A stretch of DNA of 64,000 nucleotides from Maylandia zebra (taxonomy: Eukaryota > Chordata > Actinopteri > Cichliformes > Cichlidae), in contig NC_135176.1 of the NCBI RefSeq assembly GCF_041146795.1, forward strand, positions 15,493,286 to 15,557,285, given 5' to 3'. Under the pieces are notes generated by a model that had not been told where the DNA came from, did no database searches, and saw only the letters and a program-made list of their open reading frames with translations. A program made the translations under genes and the position numbers. This document shows, one piece after another, positions 50,022 through 62,859 of the stretch (the first letter of the stretch is position 1; each line of letters begins with the position of its first letter).

Positions 50022-53000
50022 CTATGATGAAGGCGTACTGATCTCTCCCAGCCTCTTCAGCAGCCCATCGAGCGTCTCCAGGTTTTGTGCTTTTTCTTCT
50101 AGCAGCTCATATCGCAAACTGGAAATGTCCTGCTTGATTTCTTTCAGCTCTCCTGGATTAAAAAAAAAAATAGATGCAAAGCTATCAAAGAAAATGTTGA
50201 TGCCAGCATGGGAGGACAAATGGTGCTCTTTATTATTTTACCTTCAGTGATCTCATCGCTCTCTCTGTCTGCTTGTGCTTTGATGATGTACCGCTTTATT
50301 AGCCGCTTCATGATCTTCTGTAACCAGTAAAGGGAAAGGGGTTCGAATTATGAACAAAATGTTCTGTGCAAAAATAACACATTAAAACAAGTAATAAAAT
50401 TATGTTTTAAAACAGTGAAATACACAAACACGTGCCTGATATCTGGTTCGGCTGGTAGAAGCACCATATCCTGAGTTTTTGCTTACTCCAAGCTGGAAAA
50501 TTGAGCTCAAATTAGCTGAACAGAATTGTGACATTTCTGTGGTGTGGCAGTAATACCACTGGGAGGTGCTAAGGCTCTGCCACTAACGCTGAACTATCAT
50601 GTTACCTTTCAAGCTGCGTAAGGATAAACATTGGATATATTAGGGAATTAATCGCCATACTGTGTGGTACCTGGTTGAGTTGTGTCTCATTTTTCTCTTT
50701 GCTGTGTCCTTCAACTAACTGCAGGAGCAAGGACTTGATGCCTGTGGCCAGTCCGAGCATAGATTTTGGGCTGGGGACTAGGTTGAAGGGCACAGGGAGT
50801 GTCCTTCCCTCCTCAAAGTAGGAGAACCAAAGTTTTGCACGAGCAAACTTCCACTCGACGTCAGCATCATCCTAAAAAAAATTAAAAATCACGACGAAAA
50901 CGGGGAAATGTATCAGGGAAGGGAAATATACATGTTTGACAGTACAGAAGGGGGAAAAGCCTGTGGTGCATTACAACCACCACTTGGTATGAAGTGTGGA
51001 CCAGCCACTCCTTTATTCACAAGGGGTCTCCACATATTGACATAGCAGATTCTAACAACAGTCCTTCCTCACACAACTCCAAATACATTTATGTCTCCTC
51101 CCAAAGTTAAAACCAAGGATCTCTTGCTTGTTAAGCAAACATGTCAATTACTATGGAGCCACTTGCCCTCAAAGAAAAAAAAGAAGGAAAACTCAAATCC
51201 TAACTCCGGTTAATACTACCTCTGACAAAGTAATAAAATATGTTCAACAGTTTCGTCTTCTCCACAATAATCACGTTTCCCTATATAGGCTCGCCTTTTT
51301 ATAAACAATGTGTCAGCAAACATACCCGCATGGGCACACAGTGGGTAGGTATGGGTGAAGTGTGGACCTGAGTAAGCAGTGAGCAGGGTAAATTCACTAT
51401 GGGTTACCCACAGAAAACACCTATGGGTTAGCCCAGGGGGTAAAACTAATGTGGGGCCTTAATGGGCTAACCCATAGGTGTTTTAGTGAGGGTTTTCTAT
51501 GGGTAAGCTCACTATATGAAAATCCTCACAGGAATCCAAAAGGAAAAAATTACTATGGGCACTACATTAGATGCATCCACTGTGGAGCACCCACAGAATT
51601 ACTTCTTGGGAGGGCAAAGGGATAAAACTGCTATGGGCCCCTCATGGGCTAGCCTACATGGGGCTCACGTAGGTTTTCTGTGGGCAACCCACAGCGGCTT
51701 ACAGAAAACTCTTATAGAGACTCCAAGGCCAACACTGCTGTCAACCCTGTGTGGGCTCACCTAATTGGGGCTCAGATGGGATAAGTGGGGGTTTACCAAG
51801 TCCACACAGCAGGACACTTTACCCACAGGTGGGTCTATACAGGCATAATTGCTGGGTAAAGGAAAAGGCCCTGATTTAATTTAGTTGTATTCACATTCTG
51901 TGACACAAATAAATTAAAGTAATTTGCTTCTCTTTATATCTTAATTTAAATGACATTATTTCTCTTTATGAATGTGTGTGTGCTTGGGTGAATGAACCTT
52001 GTAGTGAATCTTTGTTAGAGTTAGTGCTATATAAGTACCAGTTCAACGTGCGCTACATGTGGGGCTGCTTTTTCAGCCCATGCTTCATATTTTCAAGCAT
52101 GCATCTGGGGCACAGAATGATTTACCGTCTTAATGACCTACCTCAATCTCCTGGAAGGAACTATTAATCATGGCAATGAGCATGTTGAGCAGCACTATCA
52201 CCATGGTAACATTGTAAACTCCGTACAGGACGTAACCAGTGTTCTCGATGAATTTGTGTCCGTTGTTGATCACTACGGATCTGACCTCAGACAGTCCAAA
52301 TATAGCCCAGAACAATGTCTTGAAGCTCTCCTCCAGGCTGGACGGATGCACAGACGAATAAAGGGACAGAGGGAGAACAGAGGGAAGTTATTTTTGAATT
52401 CAAACCAGCCGTACACCATCAACGTCAGAGATACTCTTTTAGTAAATCAACAGAAGGACAAAATGTTTTTTGGAGTTAAAATTACAGAATAATTCAGAAT
52501 AGTGTTGACATTATTGCACAAACATGCAAGTTTAGCATGAATTTATTTGGCACAATGAATCTGATTTTGAGGCAACATGTCATATTTTTATAATACTCTA
52601 TTATGACTGTGTAAAGGTTTAGCTGTAACTATTTGTGCTAATGGGTCCCAAGATAAATGCAAGATTCTTTTCATTGCTGCCACATAATTTTGCTCTTTGT
52701 TTTGAAATCCAAGATACTTTAACTTTTTCTGGACTCAAAACTTCTTCAGCTGTAGGGAGATCAAATCCCTCCTGGGTGCACTGATGATAAGTTTTGCCCA
52801 CACTATAACCACAACCAGTGATAAGGGTCCCAAGGGCTTGGTTTTAAATGGTGACAAGCCACAAAAATGTTGGGGCTTCTTTTAACTGTAATAACCACAA
52901 AATGAGTGGGTCTACCAAAGAAACAGCTCTCAGATCTTGGATAAGAATAGTTAGAAAGGATCAGGATATAAAATATCTGTGAACCCTTGTGGTGATATCC

Positions 53001-56000
53001 TTGGTTTGGATTGGTAATCCATTGTTGATCAAGAATTGAATCAAGTTTCATGATGAATTCGTCTGTGCAAGTTGATGAAAAAAATAAATAGATAAAAAAA
53101 CAAATTCAGATGTTCACTGGTATTGACTTACGTTGTGAAGGCATCATTTTGTTTTGCACCCAGGTAATAAGAGTACAGGTTGAACATGCCGATCATGAAC
53201 GCCAGAAAGACCAAGATGAAAATGACCATGAACTTAAAAATGTCCTTTACTGTCCTTCCCAAAGAGATTTGCAGGGGACCGAAGCTTTCGTTGGCCGGGA
53301 GGATATAAGCAATCCGAGAGAAGCTCAGCACCACTGCGACCGCGTACAGGCCCTCTGATACCAACTGGGGATCTGACGCCACCCACTCGATACGAGCTAC
53401 AAAAGAACACAAGCGTAAGTCAGAAAATCACCTTTGATTAAAGCTTGCAATTATTGTTTTAAGGCACACTGAAGATTATTTTGATAAATGAGCACAAGCC
53501 GGGCACTAAAAAGGCTATTTAACAAAGGATGTGTTAGCCACGCGGCTTAATTTCATCTTGTTCTCTTTAAAGAGAAGGAAAAAACAAAAGTTAATTTGCC
53601 AATAAGCACAGGAAAATCTAGGGCGACAGTGATACTTTTTACTTTTTACATCTATAGACTGACAGCTACAACAGATACAACATTAAAGCCATGAACAAGT
53701 GAAGTGAATCTTTTCCTTATAAATCAATCTTCAGCTCTGAAACCTTGGGTTCTGGCATTTCTGCCGATGTTACTTTGATGCTTGCAACCTGCCTAAAAGT
53801 TGTTTCCAGCCAATCACATCACCTCATGGCAGTGTCTCCCAGCAGGAAGGAAACATGTGTCTTTTGTTCTGTTTCAATTCAATCTTATGTATACAGTGCC
53901 AAATTACAACAACGGTCACTTCAAGGTGCTTAATATTGTAAAGTAAAGGCTCTACTATAACACAGATTGTCCTGTAAAGACTCTCCCCTCACCCCCAATC
54001 GGTCATGGCGCATGGCTACCCCTCTCTGCTAGAGGTTTCTTCCTGTTAGAAAGGAGTCTTTACTTCCCACTGTCACCAAGTACTTGTTTATAGGGGGTTG
54101 TCTGGTTGTTGGGGGTTCTTTTCAAGTGATTTGCTGCTGTATAAATCAAGCACATCATGGTATTTGAATTAGTTCATGCGATGTGTGAAAATGTGAAACT
54201 GCTCACCCATAGTGAAGTAGCGTATCTCCTTAGGCAGTGTGACATTAATCAGCGTTGTGTATTTTGCATACACAGAGGTCTGTGCTAAGTTAGCATGTCT
54301 CAGCGCAGAGAAGCGGCAGCTAAAGGAAGCCAGGAAGATGGCGAGCATCCCAAAATCCAAGAAGTTCCACGGCTCAACCAGGTACTCCCCTGGTCCTTGA
54401 CTCCAGATCTCCTTTACCTCTGCCCAAATCATACCTGCAGCAGGAGCACAAGAACACAAATGACATGATTCGGCAGATGTTCAGTTGTTTTTTTAATTGT
54501 TTGCTTTTTTATTATCTATCATCATCTTATGCTCACCTATGACCCATGAGATGATAAGGATCTCCATCCAAGTGAAGGGTGTTGTAGTCATGCGGTAGAG
54601 CAGCAGAGGGTCAGAGCTGCCCGGGAGCTGATGGTGTGTCATGTTTGGCAGCAGGGTGGTGCCTGCAAAGCGGTCAGCAGCATTCAGGATGAGAAGACCC
54701 AGGAAAATTGTAAAGGATGAGGCATGAGCCACAAACTTCATGAAGGGGCTACGCATCACTTTTCCCACCTGAGAATGAGAGATGGAATAACGGAAGGGTG
54801 AGAGGAAAGCTTGTACTGTGAATGATCTTTATGGATGTAAATATTACTTACTCTGGTGCATGGGGCAATCCAGTAAGCCACAGCCAGTCCAGGCAGTCCT
54901 ATAGCCACCGCCAGCACCACCAGCAGTTTGATGGCAGTGGTTTGTTGTCTCAGGCCAGGCAGGTTCTCATACCAGATACTCAGCAGCTGCTGCTGGCAGT
55001 TAGGATGAGCCACAAACTGAAAGGCACAGATGAAAGAAGTAGGACAGAAGAGTTAAGGAGAAGGAAACGGGAAAATAAAGTGTCATGGTCCTGCGACCAT
55101 GACTCAGTGACTTTATGTTTATGTTCTTTATTGTTATTACTTTCATTATTATTCATGGCTGTTTTGGGATGGTTTGTGTTTGGGATTTTAGACACTGGGT
55201 TCTGGGTTTGTGCTCCCTCTGTTGGTCCCTGGTGTTAGTGTTCCCCTGTCTCGTCAGGTTAATCAGGTCCAGCTGTTTCCCCCACCTGTGTGTGATTTCC
55301 CAGTGTCTCTTTGTGTATTTATAGTGTGTGATTTCCTCTGCTCCTCGTCGCGTCGTCTGTGTTCATACCCTGTGAAATCCCCTGCGTGCTCTCCCTGCTG
55401 TTCTCCCTTCATGTTCAGGTTTGCCACTCCTTTGTGTAGTTTCACCCAGTTTAGTTCATCCTTAGTTCTGTTTTGCCATCTCCACTTTATGTTTGATATT
55501 GTCAATAAATCGCCTTTACATCTGAGTAAGTGCTGCATTTGAGTCCTCCTTTCCACTCTTCACACGGCCGCTGCCCCGGACCGTGACATAAAGGCTACTG
55601 GAAGCTTAAGGTAGAATCCTTAAAGTGTGATTCTATTTTTATTTATTTGACACAGAGAAAAGCAGAAATCCATTACACCTGAGAGCTGAAACTAGAGCAG
55701 ATTTATTTTTGTTTTTATTGATCTGAACATTTAATCGATTTATGAAGAGTAATTTTCTGGCATTTTACAAACTGATTAATGATTTAAACCACACAAATTG
55801 GCTTCTAAAACGATTACATCAGACAGCTGCAATTAGAAATGAAGACAGATGAGTTCAGACTCAGCTCAACGTGACTAAGTGCTACAAATATCTTTATATT
55901 AAAAACACTTGTCGACAGCATTTTGATGTTTCACACTATAAATTCCATTTTTCATTTCTATTTTTTTAAATTGATCTTAAAATTAGGCATTGTTTCCCAG

Positions 56001-59000
56001 CATCCATAGCTGTTGTTGTTGTTGTTGTTTTTTTTCTCACCTTTGGATATTTGTCTGATTTTAAAAGTTTGTTACCCTCATGCAGTAATGTTACGGACAG
56101 TCCAACTCATATAGAATTTTTTAGACAGACACCATTACTGATATTTGGTGATTTAAAAATCTGATATATTAGCCGATTTTTTTTTTTTTCTTTCAGGCAC
56201 ACTAGAAAAAAAAATTCCCCAAAATGTGTTATGTGTAGTTACTTTTTACTAAGATAGTATAACAAAGCAGTTTAAAAATAAACTTGTTTTATTGTCACAT
56301 GACTCGTTTACACTCTGCCCAACTCTGCTCAGATCAGCTGGTTGTTCTGAATACTTTTCCAACACGGGAGCTGCAGAGCACCTTCTAGTGGAAAACTTAT
56401 GTAATAACCTTCGCAACACAGTTGAGCGATGTTTCTTCGTTCTCTTCTTTAGTTTTCATTTATCAACCTAAAAATGGAAATTATTTGCCAATACTGATAT
56501 ATCGGCAAATAGCTGTTATCGGCCAACATATCAGTTTGGCTCTATGTCGTCCACAACTGGAATGACAATGACAGTTTTTAGTAGGATATCAATCTAAATG
56601 GGTTATGCTGCTCCCATAGCACAGATAAATGTTTGCAATACTTCTAACTTGCTCAGAAAACCCATGTTTTATCCTGCTGCTGTGTCATTGCCTGTTTGAG
56701 AACACACTGACCTTTTTGAGCTCGTATTTGATGGCTAATTTGAGCCGTGTGAGGGAGGGGCGACCTGGTACATCATAGCTATCGTCCGAGTCAGTTTCTC
56801 CATTTAATATGGCCTCAACTTCCTCCGTGCTGCGACACAGGTCCAGAAGGCCCACCACGTAATCCTTGCACTGGCTCGAAAGGCGGGAGTAGTCATTCTA
56901 GAAACATGATGGAGGAAATGTGCATCAGGAGTGAAACATTTGAGATGATTTGGTAAGATGCTAGTAAGATGCAAGTAAATGCAAAAGGTAGTTTTTAAAT
57001 GATGTTTTCATTTATTGAGAGCAAAAAGCTATCCACACTTGCCCCTAAACCTAATAACTGTTTGTGCTATTTCTAGTAGCAAAAACAGCAATCATGCATT
57101 TCTGAAAGCTGACAGTGAGTCTTTCACAACGCTGTGGAGGAATTTTTAGCCTACTCTTCCATGCAGTATTGTTGTCATTCAGTCACATTGGAGGGTGTTT
57201 GAGCCTGAACAGTCTGTTTACGGTGATGTCAAAGCATCTCCGTCTAGTCAAAGTCAAAGTCTGAGACCAGACTTTGACTAGGCCACTCCATGTCATTGCT
57301 GCTTAACCTGAGTGCTCTTGAGCTTCAGGGAATGAATGGACATTCTCCTTCAGGATTTCCTGTTAGAGAGCAGAATTCATGAATATATCAAGTCAACAGC
57401 AAGTCATCCAGGTCTTGAAGCAGCAAAGCAGCCTCTGACCATCACACTACATCACCACCACCGTGTTTGGCTGTTGTCATGTTTTCGTTATGGAATGCTT
57501 TGCTAGTTTTATGCCACATGTAACAGGATACAAAGCTTCTAAAAAGTTCAACTTCTGTCTCATCAGCCCACAGAATATTTCCCAAAAGTCTTGGCAATGT
57601 TAGCAAGCCTTTGTGTTCTTCCACGTGTGACAAATATGGAAACGAATAAGAAATCGGGAAGGGGGCAAATACTTTTCACAGCATGAACATCAAGAAAAAA
57701 ATGTGTAGGCTGTATTTGGACATCTCTGCTCAGGCATCCTGTTGTTTATTTATTGTACAGTACCCACAGCATACTTTGGTACTCTGAGCCCAGCAATAAT
57801 TACAGCTGTTGTTTATGTGTCAAACCAAAAATCTGAACAGTGACCACAGGATCTAGACCCTCGTCTGTTCTTCTCTTAAGGTTTATAAAATGTTCATGGG
57901 TATGTTTTAGGGTATGTGTACAGCAGTGATAACAGACAGTGCACATTAGTTCTGCCGGACTTGTGTTTGCATTTTTGTTCTTGTCGTTGTATTTGTACCT
58001 TAAATTCTTTCTCAATATTAGCTAGCATGGCCAGTTCATTGCTGAGCTCCAGTGCTGCCAGCACTGGATCCTCATTAGACAAGGAGAGGTAAGCAGGACT
58101 GGCGAGTCCTCTGTAGGCATTGATCCTCGATCGGGAGTGGCTGAAGGAGTCAAACTGCTGCTGGTAGTTGCACGAGTCACAGCCACAGAAGTAGTCATGA
58201 GGCGGATCGATGCGAGCCCCTTTACTTAGCAGGGTGTAAACAATTTCATATTCCTGACAGTGTGCAGCCAGTATCACTGGAGTCACGTCATGAGAAAACC
58301 TGCAGGAATTTACACACAGAGAAACATGCAGATAGTACGCAGTATCAGCATTCGCCTTAGCTTCGTTTCTGCAAACGAGGTTTAAGTTTCAACATTTTTA
58401 TGAATGTTATGAATTTATTTAATGAACTTTTCTGCAAACTAACTGCAAAAAAGCAAAAAAAATAAAAAAATAGCAGCAGCTGGAGCAGTCAGTGCATCCA
58501 TCATAGTTACATTGCGTCACCAAGCATGGACATTTCCATTTATACCTCACTACCCCCCTATTGTCAGCTTCTTGTTGTTGACTCGTGTGAGACTATGACA
58601 GTTGTGGAACATATTTAACTGCTTTCTTGTTCAGAGATAGATTAGATATAATATCTCCAATCAGCACATATGAAGCTACTGCCAGAACTAGCTTAGCTTA
58701 GCACAAAGACTGTAAACAGGAAAATGATTTGCTGCTAAATCCATCTGCCAGGACTTCTAAACTTAGTTTCTTTAATGCAAACAAACTTAGTTGCCAGTGG
58801 AAAAAAAAAAAAAGCTGCATGTAGCTGCATGATGAAAGCAAAAACGAGCCTTGAAACCAAATATTAAGGAGAGATCTGCATGTCAGGAACTTGTTTTTAT
58901 AAAACACAAGTTTTGCTATTTTATTTATTGAAGCTTTAATTTGCAAACTTCACACAACAGCTTTATGAAGCAGCAATAGCAAAAGAAAGAGTCTGCTGCT

Positions 59001-62000
59001 GCTGATAAGCCACACCTTGCTCATAACATGCTCATCCCCCACCCCACTTCCTTCTTTCCATCAGCACCCATGTTCATGATTATCGCATAAATACACTACC
59101 CACACTTCTCTTAACCACACAATAACTGGATACATTTGTGGCTAATACTGTCTCTTTATCTTACAGCATCTGCCCACCATAAACTGAGTAGCTGCTCAAG
59201 TGTCTGAAAGACAGAATCACACAAACCATTGAGGTGTTTAATAAATACTCAATACATATCTAAAAAAGTTTCATGTTTATGCATGTTCCAAATGTTTTCC
59301 TGAAATGCAAATGTGCCTAATAAAGTGTCCGCTATTACCTTAAACAAATATACAAATGTAAGTAATGAAACACCTCTTCCTCACACATACCTTGTCCCGT
59401 CCTCATCATAAGCATAGAAGTCATCCAACATGTCTGCCTGAACGGGGCTTGCTGTTAGACGACGGGCGTCTCTAAATGAAGGGTGGCCCAGCAAAGTCTC
59501 TGTGATGCGAACATAACCTTTACCTAAAACAAAAACGGAGCAAACTTGTTGGTGGTACAACTTCATTTACACTGCTGTTGCTAAAATTGCTGAATCTTAA
59601 CGATAACTCTAAAATGTTAGCTTACATAGCATTTGGTAGTTTGCTGGAGTTTGTGATCATTATTGCAGTTTTTTGGGGGGGCTGGTTTAAAGTATTTTTA
59701 ACCATTACTGAAGTAGTTGTTAAATTTCCTAATCATTTGTTAGCATGCCATAATGGCTCAAACAGAATAGCTCAACTTGAAAGAAAATGGTCCTTTGAAC
59801 TCATATTTTACTACCTTAAAACATAAACTGTGGAGAAATTAAATGTATATTTTCCTTCCAATGCCTGCAGTGCATAATAGATTTTGATAAGGACCGCCGT
59901 TATCCCACAGGCCATACTTGGAGAACCCCTGATATAGGCTATCTACTCAGGTTGGTCACAGTTTTTCAATACTACATCGCCTGTATTTTTTTTTTTTTTA
60001 AATGATGACTTACTAAAGAAGAAAACATACATCCTCAGCCTTCCTGAACAATGGAACCAACCTTTAATATTGTCTTTTTTAAAGCAACAATCTTTTAAAT
60101 CTTGTAACTGCTAACAGAAGAGGCTAAAAGTCTAGTCTTTTGTACTCGTGCTAAATTAGCATGTTGGCAACTTAGCTAGACAGGATTTTGCAAAAGCCAA
60201 AGTTTAGTCGTCTTGGGCAGTAGTTCTCCAGGATTTCTCAGGGCCTTTCAAAGGTTTTTCTTTAGGCATTGGCTTCTTTTCCCCTCATTTTTAGTCCAGA
60301 CCTGAGAGACGCATCTGAACCTTCAGCTGATCCATTTACTGTTCACTGGCCTCATTGGAAGGGTGGCTGTCAAGAAGACCTTCTTAAAGAAGGAAAACAG
60401 GAAAACTGAGGTTTGCCAAATTTCCCAATAAGTGGACTGAAAATCTCTAGCAACAGGTCATATTGAGCACTGAATCCAAATATGAACATTCTGGTTCAAA
60501 TCATCATTATTATATATGAAGGAGGTCAGCAGAGACGTACAACAGTAAGTTGGTGGAGAGTCTTTAAAGGTTTCAGGCATCATAGACAGTGGTGTTGAAG
60601 ATGTTGTTAAAACCAATGAAATTACGAACACAGAAAAGTAAACTTTTTAATTTTGATCCGTCGTGCAATACCATCTGAAAAGCATCTGATTGTCAGTGGC
60701 TTCATTATTCAGCATGACAGTCATCCCAAACACACTGCCAATGATTAGTAAAAGCATACCTGTATAGAAAAACACACACTTGCATACTATCAGTGATGGA
60801 CTGGCCTCCCCAGAGCTCGGACATCAGCATTATTTAAGCAGTATGAGATCTTGACGAGAACAGAAGGCAGCCAACATCCAAAGTAAAACTTTGAATTTCC
60901 TTCAACAGACCAGAGAATGAAGCTACAAGAGCTGAAACTATGTTAAAGAATAAAGGTGGTGATACCAAACATTGATTTTGAAGTTTGTTAGAATTGCACT
61001 CTTTTTGCTTTATACACTACATTCCCATTGTCCTAGCAAAATATAAAGAAATAAGTAAAATGTAAAAACGTAGTCATCAACAATCTCCTCAAACTAAACA
61101 CAAAGTATTTCACCAGAAATGGTCCAAGTCTGGCCCGTTTGAGCAGAAAAATGCCAATGCAACTGTGGTAACATTTTTGCAGGCGGCTGAGTGGCTGCAG
61201 GATGTATGAGAAACTTGACTCAGAGGCTGTGGTACAGAGGGGTTAACAGTACTGAGGCAATTAATCATTATTATTAAGCAATGTCACTAGACTCATAAAG
61301 AGACACAGCTATGTAAGGACACAGATTAACGGATAAACGGTTACATAACTGTGGTTCCATCCAGTCAAGCAATGTGTTGTGTCTGACATCTTTGGAACTT
61401 TTGAGTGATATAGAGATTTTGCCATATTATGTGTTTTTGGCCATACATAAATAATCAGGTCTTACTGATGGCTAAAAGGAGAGCGTCGCCCACTCTGGCC
61501 AAGTCTGCCCTCCCCAGCAGCAGCTCTGTCACCTCCAGATGTTCGTTGGCCACTGCCAGCTGCAGTGCATTTTGGCCCATGTAGTCAACAGCGTTGACGT
61601 TCAAGTTGGGTACATGCAGCAGCATACGCCGCACCTCTGGTATGTTCCCGTATTCAGCTGCTTCCAGGAAACGCTGCTCAACCTCTGACAGGCTGACTGA
61701 GGGAGCTGAGAACATGTAGGCAGGTCCACGGAGAGCCTGGCGTCGTTTAGCAGCAGTGAGACGAGCCATAAGCTGTCGCTCAGAGTTACTGTGGCTGCCA
61801 GAAACACAAAAAACACTCGGTGTATGGTCCACACATGAATTTACACACAATGTAGTTCTCAACCAGAACGGTGCAGGTGTGCTATCCACACAAGTAATGA
61901 GAGAGAGACCCACACACCTGTGAGAGAGCACTGAATCACAGTTAACCTCATTCATATACTTGCCTACCATAATCTGCAATTAGTAGATGTAAGTTAACTT

Positions 62001-62802
62001 TTACCTAGAGAACAGATGAAATAGTATCAAGTTACAACATTTTCCTGGTTCTGTATTTCTTTCTTAATATTCTTTTAAGATGCATTATCTAACATTCTGT
62101 TCTGCTACATCATATGAGGTTTGTTGTTTATGCCATGATGGCTTACAAGGTTTGCACATAAAAACGAAGTACTCAGTGCATCAGAACGACCAAAAAGATT
62201 CCCAAGCAGGCATCAGTGTGTGACGAGAGGAGTATAAGAAGAGGTTGAGAAATCCTGTAGCACTGAGCACTGAGGCTAATGTAAATAACGAGGCAGGAAA
62301 TGCAAAAAAAATGGTTTACATTATAAGCATTATGTTACTCATAAGTTAAATTACGTTTACTAATGGATCATGGGTTCTGAAGTACACTCTCTAATGTACA
62401 TCAGTCTCCCTCCCTCCATCCCAGAGCGCTGACCTAGAGTTAAACCCAATGAGCACCTGTGGCTGTTTTGCTGGTTCCAAGTTAAAGAATGCAAACTGAA
62501 GAACATTGTGCTTGCAATATTTAGTGAAAATTACCATCAGGCGTCCAAATACGTTTTATCTTCTCCTTCAAACTTTTTAAAATCTGTCAGTCTTATCCAT
62601 GATTTTAACAAAAAGATGCAGAGGATGAGCATATATGCCTGCTACACCTCTGGCAGACTTACCCAAGGCATCGTCCGGAGCAACACGTTTCCTCTCCAAA
62701 ATCATCGTACATGAGCAGGTTATCACGGCTCCTGGCTCTGGGGCTGTCGCTGTAACCTGCAGTCCGGCTGGCATGATGAACTGCAAGCGGTCTGTGGTTC
62801 AT
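50022..62802 (-). CDS. trpc6: trpc6 receptor-operated cation channel
   Basis: Diacylglycerol-activated, non-selective calcium-permeable plasma-membrane channel. Fourteen exons: 62663–62802, 61466–61794, 59391–59523, 57999–58299, 56712–56897, 54852–55016, 54537–54768, 54207–54434, 53132–53396, 52142–52337, 50671–50871, 50436–50492, 50242–50317, 50022–50152; phases join to 879 codons plus TAG. Ankyrin repeats are in exons 2–4 ([17 protein letters not shown]), S1–S6 in exons 6–10, pore LFW in [15 protein letters not shown] box EWKFAR (about 731–736), calmodulin/IP3R-binding region [15 protein letters not shown], and a C-terminal coiled coil [20 protein letters not shown]. The exact SYYLGAKQN and [12 protein letters not shown] wording fits TRPC6 rather than TRPC3/7. 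The start is uncertain: ATG at 62802 or, in the same frame, 62859 (19 residues longer). Human TRPC6 is 931 aa. Intron 12 has a GC donor. I cannot tell whether this is the a or b paralogue. Confidence 0.95.
51290..51845. repeat. Degenerate repeat with TGGGCTAACCCATAGG motifs
   Basis: About 550 bp of trpc6 intron 10 made of loosely repeated words such as CTATGGGTTACCCACAG, ATGGGCTAACCCATAGG, ATGGGCTAGCC and GTGGGCAACCCACAG. A perfect 22-bp inverted repeat lies at 51414–51435 and 51463–51484. Not assignable to a family by eye. Confidence 0.6.
52600..53090 (-). other. Unidentified open-frame remnants in trpc6 intron 9
   Basis: Two abutting minus-strand open stretches (52803–53051 and 52619–52801) contain phrases such as [20 protein letters not shown] and [17 protein letters not shown], which read like real protein, possibly a dead mobile element. 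I do not recognise a family. They lie between trpc6 exons 9 and 10. Confidence 0.3.
53870..54150. repeat. Dispersed teleost repeat (short copy)
   Basis: Shares the block order of the 27.3-kb repeat (AAGGTGCTTAATATTGTAAA, then GAGGTTTCTTCCTGTTA and CCCACTGTCACCAAGTACTT). Lies in trpc6 intron 8, between exons at 53,396 and 54,207. Confidence 0.6.
55081..55588. mobile_element. Solo LTR with 5-bp target duplication
   Basis: A 508-bp segment begins TGTCATGGTCC and ends GGACCGTGACA (TG…CA ends) and is flanked by the perfect 5-bp repeat TAAAG (55076–55080 and 55589–55593). It contains a TATA-like TATTTATAG near 55,316 and CAATAAATCG near 55,503, as an LTR promoter and poly(A) signal would. No internal retroviral genes; read as a recombined solo LTR in trpc6 intron 5. 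Superfamily not determined. Confidence 0.75.
57040..57690 (-). mobile_element. Tc1-like transposase fragment
   Basis: The minus strand encodes, over 57442–57633, [13 protein letters not shown] and then [11 protein letters not shown], the second catalytic-Asp region and KHGGG block of Tc1-type DDE transposases. The flanks continue the same element (ACAACGCTGTGGAGGAATTT). Truncated and frame-broken. Lies in trpc6 intron 4. Confidence 0.7.
60190..61065. mobile_element. Degenerate Tc1/mariner-like element, copy 3 (inverted)
   Basis: Related in reverse orientation to the 35.4-kb and 48.4-kb copies: it ends with CCATTGTCCTAGCAAAATAT, the inverse of the start region of copy 1, and shares the 'GGGTGGCTGTCAAGAAGACC' segment with copy 2. 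Stops break all frames. Lies in trpc6 intron 2–3 space (59524–61465). Confidence 0.5.
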
Positions 62803-62859
62803 CCTGGAGGTGATCGACAGCAGAGGCTGCGCTCCCGTTTCATGTGAAAGACTAATCAA

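Noticed and set aside
57442-57633. Functional transposase gene
   Set aside because: Only a fragment around the DDE region is open; flanks are frame-broken.
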